From NCBI GenBank assembly GCA_030280995.1, contig JASXTE010000014.1, forward strand, positions 23,469,150 to 23,533,149: 64,000 nucleotides of DNA, given 5' to 3'. Positions 21,358 to 31,258 of this stretch are shown here, in pieces (the stretch's first letter is position 1; each line of letters starts with the position of its first letter). The notes beneath the pieces are model-generated. The model made no database searches. It saw only the letters and a list, made by a program, of their open reading frames with translations, and was not told the DNA's origin. This DNA is from Hemileia vastatrix. Its lineage: Eukaryota > Basidiomycota > Pucciniomycetes > Pucciniales > Zaghouaniaceae. The translations under genes were made by a program, and so were the position numbers.

Positions 21358-24060
21358 TTGACTGAAAGCATGGATAACTTAAATGTGGATGAAATTGAGG
21401 TAGAATGTGAAGTTGACTCTGTAAGTTCCTCTAAATTGACTTACAAAAACTCTTCTACTGAAAAATATAAAACAAATTCTTCAGGATGTGGAAATGTCAG
21501 GAGGAGTGATAAACCCCCCTCCCAAATCAACTGTGAAATAAGTCAAGCATCTAACAAATCTGGAAAATCTTTTAAAGGGAATAAAAATAAAAAATATTCC
21601 ACTGTCACAGTAGATAAACAATTTATCAGGTCACATAAAGGCACTAAAGGCAGACAATATGACCTACAATGCCAAGTTGAAAACCCTCTGGAGCCAAATT
21701 CAGGAGATCTTGACTCAAAGACAGTCACATCCTCCTCCCTTACAGACCAACCAGACTCAGCTACAGTCCCATAAAACCCCCAGATCTTACCAGAAAAATC
21801 AAAATACTCTGGAAGTGGAGCAGTGGAAGTGGGACTATCTCATGAGCCACTACCAGCAGAATGTACAGCATCAACTGGCTCATCAATCTGGTCCATCCAG
21901 GACATAAACTTACCATAAACCTTCTCAGGCCCATCCTTATCAGGGATGCAGAAAAAAGGAAGGACAGGGGAAGTTTCCTCCCTTGCCATGGTGAGTAATT
22001 TTTTTGATAAATATGTTGGTATTTATAATAATAAATGTTCTTCTACAGTTAATATTTTTTATCATGGTGAAAGAACTGTTAAACCTATTAAGAGAAAACT
22101 TCCTGTTATAAGTGGCCCAAATGATGTAATTAGTGAATTTTCATTTGATGAACCTTTACACTTAACTTCAAATTTTTTAATAAATCCTTCACTTGAAATT
22201 AAAAATGATTCTGTTGCCCCTGAGTTTTATGTCTTGCTTGAGAAAACTTCTGAGGAATTTTTAAAGGATTCTCCTGATTTTGGTATTATTAAAGATGGAC
22301 TACTGAGAGATTTGTTAAAACATGAGAATGACAGATTAAATAATCTGCACCTACATTTTAAAGTGAGTTCTTCTGCTCAAGATACTGCTTATTTTAAATT
22401 GAAAGACACCTTGAATACTGTTCTTGCTCATCAAAAACAATTGAAAAATGATCACAAGGCACTTTTGGATAAGATTTCTAATTTAGATAACATTATTCAT
22501 GATTTAAAACCCCTTGTATATGAAAATGCTTCATTAAAAATGACAATTAATCCTTAAATAAGGAATTGAAAACATTGAAAATGGATTTGCAAGCTTTGAA
22601 TAATAAATTCGCAATTTATGAAGACAGAAATGTTTTATCTCTTAAAAAAATGAATGATCAACTATCTGAAACTCCTAGGTTGAGAAATTCTTTGTCTAAT
22701 CTTGAGAGGAAATTCTCTACCCTACCTCTTATTTCTGATGAACATGATAGACAAATTGACACTAATTCACATAAGTCCATCAAGAATAAGGATAAAAAAC
22801 CTGAGAAAAGTAGTTCTTACCCTCCTTTAAATGTGTCCATTAAACAGCCTGACAATGTATCTATTGCTTTGTCTGTGGACCGCGAAAAGTTTTTCGATAC
22901 TCATCATGAGCCAGCTGTTTCTGTCAAAGATGAAATTTCTGAACACCTGTCCAGGCTTCAGGAATTAATTACCATGAATAATTCTAAAGTTGACCAGCCA
23001 AATAGCCATAAAAATTGGCCTAAAATTAATCAATATCCCACCTTTGATGGTGATTGTCACCGGAAAACCTATGCACAAGGTCGAGGATGTTCCTGTAAGT
23101 GAGATGAGGAGTTTAGAGACTTCTTCGAAGTACAGAGGAATGTTTCGAGGAAGTGATTCGAAGATGACTCAAAGGAAGAACTAATGCTTTGAGTTATGTT
23201 TGAGAAGGATTCTAATATAATTGAATGGTAATATTAAAATTCTTAAGATCTCACGAAGGGTTGGAAACTCAACAATCAAAGATTTACGATTTAGAAATGA
23301 TTATTGAGAAAATAAAGAAAGATACAATACTAATGATTTAACTGAAAAGCTTTTACCACTATTAACTATAAATACGTTTTTTAATTTAATTCTAAAGAAT
23401 ATCGAACCAAAAACCCACCCCCTTTTATATCCTTTACTCCTCCTTGCATTGACCTCATACCCATCCACTATTCCGCACACCACAGACCATTAAAATACAT
23501 CCATTACACCTGGACCCTCCTCACTAACATCCGTTACACCTGGAACCTCCTCACTAACATCCGTTTAACCCCTTAATCCTCCACTAACCATTCCATTCAT
23601 GCTCACTACCCCTTAATAACCCACAGACATTTCATAAACCTTTTAATGTACTATTATATTAACTATTGCGCTGTGCGTCGCTTATTGAGAAAAAGACTAA
23701 GACACACTATTGAGAGATTGACTGATTTAGATTTAGAGTTTAGGCTAGCATGGTTGAATAGCGAGTACACAAAGGAAAGTCTCAGTTGCTATGGAGAATT
23801 GCTTTCTGCGCTTCAAGTATGGATTTGAGCCTCTTATTATTGATTTAATGAGCTGCTTTTGCCTCGAGTGTCCCGTGGCGCATGACAGTGATTCATCATC
23901 TGACTGGCAGCATTTTATAGAACAAATTGATAATTTAAAAAATTCTTATAAAATTCCAGATGAAGAAATAGTCTCTAAGCTGATTTCTTTATTCTCCAAT
24001 GTTTCCCTGATGTGGTATGAGTCTTTCTTGCTAGACAATCATTACTATACTTGGGCTGAG
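21358..24060 (+). pseudogene. Gypsy-1 gag remnant
   Basis: Open pieces at 21358-21774, 21946-22557, 22566-23054 and 23888-24063. The middle pieces are Lys/Asn/Ser-rich with heptad-like stretches (LKNDHKALLDKISNLDNI) typical of Gag coiled coils. The last part (DWQHFIEQIDNLKNSYKIPDEEIVSKL) aligns with DWQHFIQRIDNLKFSYKLPDE in the tandem elements. It is cut by the solo LTR 23055-23887; lifting that out at GTGAT restores the frame at TFDGD-SSSDWQ. Stop codons elsewhere remain. Confidence 0.8.
23055..23887 (+). mobile_element. Solo LTR inserted in Gypsy-1 gag
   Basis: 833 bp, TGTCACCGGAAAACC to GGCGCATGACA, with 5-bp duplication GTGAT (23050-23054 and 23888-23892). It is clearly richer in GC and CG dinucleotides than its surroundings and belongs to a different LTR family from the TGTCAGCC group. 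No coding sequence. Confidence 0.9.
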
Positions 24061-24105
24061 TAAAAAACACTAATTGAGAATCAATTTGGTGGTTCAAAGT
24101 TCAGA

Positions 24106-24867
24106 TTGGCGCAGCAAATATTATATGAGAATGCTAAATATACATCCTCTTCTGATGTGAGACCTATTATTTTCCTCATGAAAAAAACAAAAATTCTTAG
24201 AGCTATGGATCCAAAAATGGATTATGATATTTGGAGAGACAAAATACTCTATAAATCGCCAAACTCACTGAGAGATTTGATTGTGGCTAGGACTGATAAT
24301 GTGAGGGAAAATTCTTCTTTTATTAATATCTGTAATGAGTTATTACTCAACCACAGATATGAACCAAGGAATTATCCTTTAAAGCCTTCCCATGACCAAA
24401 TCAAACCTTCATCCAAATTTCCAGAAAAGCCTGGTAAGCCCTCTGCTCCAGTTGCACCAAAGAAACATGCAACTAATACTTGTTATAAATGTAACAAATC
24501 ATGGAAAAAAGGACATGTTTGTGACAATAAAATTCATCTTGTTGAAAAAACTAAAGATCCTGAAAATGCTACAGTTGAAATTGATGAATCTTCAAGTGAC
24601 TGTGATAGTAATATCTCTTATGAGTTTGACTCCCTCAATGATGTTTTAATGTTAAAAAATGATGTACAATATTTGGATAATTTACCTGAAACTTGTAACT
24701 TGGATTTATCTTCAGTAGAAAATGCTGAAATCATAAAAGATATTACTGACAGTTCCATTTTAATCTCCCCTTTGAGAGCACCAGTTATCATTAATGGTAA
24801 AAATTTTGAGGTTGTTATTGATTCTGGTGCTAATGGTAGTTTAGCGTCTAAAAATTCACTTGCTTAA
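24106..24867 (+). pseudogene. Gypsy-1 gag C-terminus, zinc knuckle and protease remnant
   Basis: Reads LAQQILYENAKY and the CX2C zinc knuckle CYKCNKSWKKGHVC, then an acidic linker and the aspartic-protease motif VVIDSGANGSL. It stops at 24865-24867; the frame changes beyond, where WRGYGF and ALPELCVN-type remnants continue out of frame to 25037. Confidence 0.82.
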
Positions 24868-25037
24868 ATAGATAATAACTATCATAGTAAATTGTTACCT
24901 TTAACATCTGAAAAATGGAGAGGTTATGGTTTTGTTTATGTCCCATTGACAAGTACAAAACTACTGTATTCTTTAAATATAATGGTGGCTTTGCCAGAGC
25001 TGTGTGTGAATTTGTTGTGATGAAAAATGATAACTTA

Positions 25038-25298
25038 CACCACACAATATGGGGGGCAGACTTGCAAGCGAGTCCACAACCTTGGACCCAAACTAACCAC
25101 AGATTGAACACACATTGAGCGATTGACAAAGGAACCATACAATCAGGGATGAACACCACTCAACAGAACAGTTTTAGGTGGGTGTTCAAGTAGAGTTCAG
25201 TATGGGTTTAGTATGAGTTCAGTCTGAGTTCCATCTGAGCTCCATCTGAGTTCATGTTGGCCACTTGCTAGTGAGTCCACCCCCTATATTTCATAGTG
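25038..25298 (+). mobile_element. CACTA-type MITE copy A
   Basis: 261 bp, left end CACCACACAATATGGGG, right end complement CACTATGAAATATAGGGGG, flanked by TTA (25035-25037, 25299-25301). It interrupts Gypsy-1 between protease and RT; excision at TTA restores a frame reading NDNL-SNWFIMGNDIL, matching NTNCSNCFIIGNDIL in the tandem elements. Non-coding. Confidence 0.92.
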
Positions 25299-26822
25299 TT
25301 AAGCAATTGGTTTATTATGGGTAATGACATTTTAACCATGTTTGGTATCAAATTGGATCCAGAAAAAAATTGTTTCACATTGGGCATGAATGAAAAAAGA
25401 AAATTTAAAATTTCTCCTCCTAAAAAACATTCTGCACACCTGTTTAAATCTTTTAATTCATTGATTCAGTGTAAAGGAAGACCAACAGAGGAAATGGAAA
25501 ATTTATTGTCTGAAATAAATAATGCTTCATTTGGTGATCAGTTGACTGGTGACCAGAAAGACTCTATACTTTCTTTAGTTACTTCTTTTCCTATTGCTTT
25601 TACTTATGGATCCCATGAATTGGGAGTTGTAAAGGAAGAAATGAAAATTTCTTTATCATTTAATTTGAATGATATTCCTCCTAGTCTGAAGAAAAAACCT
25701 TATCCTGCTTCCCCCACTAAAAGGAAAGACATTGAAGATAATATTTCTACCTTATTAAAAGTAAAAATTATTGAAAAAGTAGATGTTACCTCAAAGTATT
25801 GTGTCATCTCTCCAGTCTTGATCTCTTATGAGAAAGATAAGGCTAGAATATGTGGAGAATATAGAGCCTTAAATACTTACACAGTAGATGATATTTACAC
25901 TTTACCAAAGATAAACTTCATGCATGCAACCTTACAGGGTGCAAAATTTATTAGTTGCCTAGATGGTAATAAGGGTTATCATCATATCCCTGTTAATAAG
26001 AATTCCCAGAATTTCTTGCTTATTACAACTCATATGGGAATATATAAGTATGTGAGAATGCCATTTGGCCCTAAGAATTCCCCTTCTGTCTTTCTGAAAG
26101 TAATGGATAATAAATTTCATCAGGAAATTATTGAAGGATGGTTGATGGTATATATTGATGACATTATAATTTTTTCCAAGACTTTTGATGAACGCATCAC
26201 CCACTTAAACAGAGTCTTCCAAAAAATGGATGACATTAACATGAAACTATCTTTGAAGAAGTGTAAATTTGGTTTTCAATCTGTAAAAGTCCTGGGTCAT
26301 GTTGTGTCAGGCTTACAGATCTGTGTAGACCAAAATAAAGTTGCTGCAATCCAGAATGTGAAAGCACCAACTTCTGTGAAAGAGATCCAAAGTTTTTTGG
26401 GAATGTGTGGCTACTATAGACAATATATCAAAAATTATCAAGTCATAGCCTTACCTCTTACAAAATTGACCAGAAAAGATGTAGCTTTTATCTGGAATGA
26501 GGAAACACAAAAAGCCTTTAATACACTGAAGAAATGTTTAATAACTGCCCAAATCCTGGCTCTCCCAGATTTCAATAAACCTTTTTTCATCTACACAGAT
26601 GCAAGTTTTGTTAGTCTAGGAGCTTCTCTCCACAAGAAACATATTATAAATTATAAATGTTCAGAAGTAGTTATTTGTTATATTTCAAGAACCTTAAGAA
26701 ACAGTGAATTGAAATATGGTGCCACCCAATTGGAGTTTTTAGCAGTTTTATGGGCCCTAGAGAACTTCATTACTACCTGGATGACCAGAAAGTTGAATTT
26801 TTTACTGACTGTACTGCAGTGA
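25299..26822 (+). pseudogene. Gypsy-1 reverse transcriptase / RNase H remnant
   Basis: The longest Gypsy-1 frame, about 500 codons. RT motifs: LDGNKGYHHIPV, RMPFGPKNSPSVF, and the YIDD box in MVYIDDIIIFSK. The connection LGMCGYYRQYI and the RNase H core FFIYTDASFVSLGASL follow. The frame breaks at 26820 in the RNase H tail (LTVLQ stop). Catalytic aspartates are intact in the open part. Confidence 0.9.
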
Positions 26823-28154
26823 AATCCCTCTTAAATCAAAAAACACCAAACAGACATATTTTTAGGTGGAAATTAGCTGTTTAAGAGTATAGGGGTAGAA
26901 TGAAAATTATTCACAGAGCTGGTAATTTTCTTTCAAATGTGGATATTTTGTCAAGATTTACTTTACCAAATAATGATTCTAATCCTGCCTATTTACCAGA
27001 GGATGATACAGTTCATATACATGGTATATATATTGTTGATATGGAAGAGGAATTATTGCAGTTAATTCTGCACTCATATAAGAATTATTCTAATCTTAAA
27101 AAATTAGTTACAATCTTAAATGATCCTAAGAATGCTTCAATCCAAGAATTAATAAAAACTCTCCCCCCAAAGTATCAAAATACTTTAAATAAGGGGAAAC
27201 TCTCTATTGAGGATGGTTATATTTATTACAGGAGAAAACTTACTAATGTACTTGTAATTCCTCCTTCAATGAAAGAAACTATCTTAAAGCTTTGTCATGA
27301 TGACATCTTATCTGGTCATTTTGATCTAGAAAAACCCATTGTCAGGATTAAAAACACTGCATGGTGGGCTAATATGTCTGAGGACACAAAATTATATTTT
27401 GAATCTGGTGATTCTTTCCAAAAATCTAAAAGATTAACAGGTAAAAGAGCAGTATTAAGGCAAAATATTTGAGCACCTGATGCTCCTTGGAAAATCATTA
27501 ATATGGATTTTATCACTGGTATTCCTGTAGCAGGGAAAGACAGTTATAATTCTTGTTGATTAATAGTGAATAGATTCACCAAATTGTGTAAATTTATTCC
27601 CACCCATAAAGATGTCTCCAACAAAGATTTAGCTTTCTTATGGTGGTCAAATATGTTTAATATTTATGGATTTCCCAAAGCCATCATCTCTGACAAAGAC
27701 CCTAAATTTACCTCTGAATCTTGGATGTCATTTATGGATATATGTGCGTGAGTTGAAATTATCTACTGCTCACCATCCCCAAACTGATGGTTTAGCTGAA
27801 AGAATGATTCAAAATCTAGAAGATATGATTAGAAGGTATTGTGCCTTTGGATTAGAATATAAAGACAATGACAGATTCACTCATGACTGGGTTACTTTAT
27901 TACCAGGTCTTGAATTTGCTTATAATAGCACTGTTCACTCTGTCACTGAGAAGAAGCCTTTTGAGCTCTGGCTGGGTTATTTCCCAAATACTCCTGCTCA
28001 AATTCTCAATAATAAATTACCAAATATGGAACTACATCCTGGTGTAAAATCTTTTATGAAAATGCAACAACTATGTAGAAAACATGCTCAAAGTTTTATT
28101 TATAAGGCATTTGAATATGAGAAAAAAAGATTGGATAAATCCCATAATGATTAA
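26823..28154 (+). pseudogene. Gypsy-1 integrase remnant
   Basis: Frames 26900-27472, 27566-27751 and 27666-28154 carry the N-terminal His-rich zinc module (CHDDILSGHFDLEK; the first of its paired Cys is lost, SGDSFQKSKR), the core Asp in ISDKDPKFTSESW, and the Glu in QTDGLAERMIQ. Stops at 27472 and 27560 (TGA for Trp) and a shift near 27750 break it. Trp is present at SESW, where the tandem copies have UAG. Confidence 0.85.
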
Positions 28155-28157
28155 ACA

Positions 28158-28589
28158 TTGACAAAAGGTGATGAAGTACTGATATCTACAGTCCACTTCA
28201 ACTTACAGGGCAATAAAAAATTAAAAGATCCATTTGTAGGTCTATTTTTTGTTGAAAGAATGGTTGGTTATAATTCAGTAGAAGTAGAACTGTATTCTCA
28301 ATATGATAGAAAAAATCCTGTTTTCCCCATTTCCCTCCTAAAGCCTTATACTTCCAATAGTGACTTATTTCTTAAAAGGAAAGGGAGACCTAAGAAAAAT
28401 ACTCAAGAAGTCATAGAAACTGCAGAAATTGATAAGATTATCAATGATAGAACTATCACTGCTGAAAAGGGTACTGAATATTTGTTGAGATATAAGAATA
28501 AAACATCTGAGCATGATGTATGGATACCTGAAAAAAAAATTTCTAACCTTTCCACTCTCTTAAAAATGTATAAAAAGAAAAAATCTTAG
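28158..28589 (+). pseudogene. Gypsy-1 integrase C-terminus with chromodomain
   Basis: Contains the GPY/F-like PFVGLFFVERMVGYNSVEV and VFPISLLKPY, then a chromodomain-like end EYLLRYKNKTSEHDVWIPEKK. Chromoviruses use this domain to target heterochromatin. One stop (28152-28154) separates it from the integrase core. Confidence 0.82.
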
Positions 28590-28623
28590 AATTTTTTTAT
28601 TGTTTTTTTTTGGAGTGAGGGAG

Positions 28624-29868
28624 TGTCAGCCAGGCTGTACCAGGATTCCAGTAAAATATTATAATATTTTATTTAACTTCAGAATGGGCAAATTTTTATT
28701 TTATTTGTTTATTTAAATTAATTTTATATCAAGAAATATAATTACATAACTAAATTATATTAATATGAGTTATATGAATCTTATTACTATATTAATTGTA
28801 ATTACAATTAAATAAATAAATAATACAGTATATTCTATAAAATATGAGCACTTTTTAATGTATCTAATAATTATAAATTATTAATGAATTAATAAAATAT
28901 TATATTATAATTACATATTATAATTTAAGTAATAACTAATTAATTAATAAATTATATATAATTATATTTTACATACCTTATAAATCATAATTATTGGGCG
29001 CTTTTTTGACCTTTAATTGTGTCTGGAAACTCTTAAATAAGTTAAAATACTTACTTAAATAAAAAAATATTAAACTTCTACTTTAAATTAGTTTTTTCAT
29101 TAAAATAATGAATTGTTTTAATTTAAAATGGTTATTAAAATATTAAAGTAGTTGAAACAACATTTATTTATGTTTTTTACTAACTAAATCAATCATATTT
29201 CCAAAAGTAGAATAACTCTTAATGTTTCACGTAATTGGTTTATCATTTTCATCATATTATATTATTTGTTTTATCTCAAAATAGTTTAATCTTATGTTTA
29301 AATTGAGATTAAAAACCTTTTTGGGATCTCATTGGTTGGAAATTTGAGCTCTTACTAGTATGTGTTACATGTTCTATTTTTTTCCCTTATGTTATTGTAA
29401 TAGTTTCTTTGTTAATGTTTAACTTCATTTTTTCTCATGTATCTGTTTTTCTGGTGCTTCAGGGAATCCTTTGCCTATATATAGGCATTCGTTAGTGCCC
29501 TGAATTCTCATAACTTACATTAATTTTAATTATCAAATATTCTATTATTTTTAAATAAATAAATAGCCCATTGTTTTTACTTATATTACTTAACTGCGTT
29601 AACTAAGCATATTAAGAATTATAATTTCTAAACAACCATTTGTTTGCATTAAGAGATTAATTTTAGTATTACTAATTGTGTTGTTATTAGAAGAGACAGA
29701 GATGACTGTATAAATCTTTAAAACACCATATAATACCATTTATAAGTCCCTTCAAACTATTACTTGTTGTCTCCCATTTATATCTCTCCTCTTTCTACTA
29801 CTTCCTCTCCTTCTTCTTCTTCTTTCTTATCTTTCTTTTCTTATTAATTCTAGGAAAAACAGCCAAAA
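28624..29868 (+). repeat. Gypsy-1 3' LTR
   Basis: 1245 bp, TGTCAGCCAGGCTGTACC to AGCCAAAA, with duplication CTTTC directly after. It aligns throughout with the 5' LTR once the solo LTR is removed, including the CT-rich tail TCTCCTCTTTCT. Confidence 0.92.
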
Positions 29869-30129
29869 CTTTCTCACTTTGAGGACCTAGCCTAACTGAT
29901 TTACAATTTTGTTTTTTGTGTAATAATATTTTCCAATAAATTTCCCCAGTTTCTCAGTTTCATTAGTTTTGGTTCAGCCCATAGACTTGAAATTACATAC
30001 CATTTGCAAATGCATAATATTTCTAGGATTCTGTCTCACTAAGACATCTTATCTTCTCTTCATCACTAAATTCCATCCTTCATTGTTAGTTCTGGTACTT
30101 CTCACTTCACAGCACTCAAAGTAAGTCAT

Positions 30130-31200
30130 TCTCTCATTTTTTAATTTAATTGCTAATTGAAATATATTTTTTCTTGTTTATTTTCTTGTTTCTTTTTTAT
30201 CATTATTTATGTTTTGATTGCTGATTTATCTGCTCTTATTTCCCTTTCCCCCTTATTTTTTTCTTTTTTCTTGTTCTCTATCATTTTCAGTCTTGATTTA
30301 TTGAAATTTGGTGTTTTTTGGTCATTTTTAGGCATTTCCACTTTTTTGGACTTTTTCTTTGCTAGATTGCTTTGGAATAGTTTGGAAACAATTAAGAAAC
30401 ATTTTCCAAGAAATTTCCACTTAATTTGAGGTGTGTTTGGCCTTTTTTTGGTATTTTTTTTTGTTAAAACCTTGCAGAAACATTTTGCAAGCATTTCTCA
30501 GTGAATTCTAGGTGTTTTTGGGCTATTTTAGGTCTATCTTTTTACTAAATCAATTTGGAAATGCTCAGAAACCCTCATAAACCCTTCAGAAACATTTTAA
30601 AATAATCCTTAAGTATTTTTAAGTTATTTTTGCACTTTTTTTAGACAATCTTTGGTACTTTTTTGCCACTTTTTGCCACTTTTCTGGAAACCTTTTGGCA
30701 CTTTTATGGAAATTATTTGGGAGGTTGTAGGGGACTTTCAGGACAATTTTTTGGAAATTTTTGGAACACACTACGCAATAAAGGGGGTGGACTTGATAGA
30801 AAGTCCTCAACCTGAACTCAGATGGAACTCAGATGGAACTCAGACTGAACTCATATTAAACCCATACTGAACTCTACTTGAACACCCACCTAAATCTGTT
30901 CTTCTGAGTGGTGTTCATCCCTGATTGTATGGTTCCTTTTTCAATAGCTCAATGTGTGCTCAATCTGTGGTGAGTTTGGGTCCAAGGTTGTGGACTCACT
31001 GGCAAGTCCGCCCCCCATATTGTGTGGTGACACTTTTAGGACACTTTTGGATACTTTTTTTGTAAACTTTTAGAAAACTTTTTGGGTACTTTTGGGATTC
31101 TTTTTGGAAATTTTTGGGACTATTTCTTTCAGGTAGTTTGAGAAGAGCTTTTTAAGTAAGTTTCATCCAATTTTTATTATTTTTTCTATTAGATTGATAT
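30130..31200. repeat. T-rich degenerate repeat carrying a CACTA MITE
   Basis: Irregular copies of TTTTGG-ACTTTT and TTTGGAAA fill this part of Harbinger copy 2, between the transposase and the second gene. The MITE at 30769-31029 sits in it. Frames through this DNA (for example 30157-30429) are Phe/Leu-rich and not credible. Confidence 0.55.
30769..31029 (-). mobile_element. CACTA-type MITE copy B (inverted)
   Basis: 261 bp, starting CACTACGCAATAAAGGGGG and ending CATATTGTGTGGTG, flanked by ACA on both sides (30766-30768, 31030-31032). Same family as copies A and C, in opposite orientation. Non-coding. Confidence 0.93.
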
Positions 31201-31258
31201 TTTTCTTTTGTTTTAGAAAAAAATAACTGAGAATCTAGACTCAACTAAAAATAAAGAA

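Larger units (their letters stand above)
18074..29868 (+). mobile_element. Chromodomain Ty3/Gypsy LTR retrotransposon (Gypsy-1), decayed
   Basis: Flanked by the 5-bp duplication CTTTC (18069-18073, 29869-29873). The 5' LTR is 18074-20614 (1260 bp after removing a nested solo LTR and its duplication) and the 3' LTR is 28624-29868 (1245 bp); both begin TGTCAGCCAGGCTGTACCAG. A purine tract GGAGTGAGGGAG lies directly before the 3' LTR. The LTR ends have drifted (GACA against AAAA) and the copies differ visibly, so this is an old insertion. The interior has gag, protease, RT/RNase H, integrase and a chromodomain, all broken, and is further hit by a solo LTR (23055-23887) and a MITE (25038-25298). 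Confidence 0.93.

Noticed and set aside
30157..30494. Phe/Leu-rich frames on both strands
   Set aside because: Products of the T-rich degenerate repeat; no conserved motif and no counterpart in copy 1.
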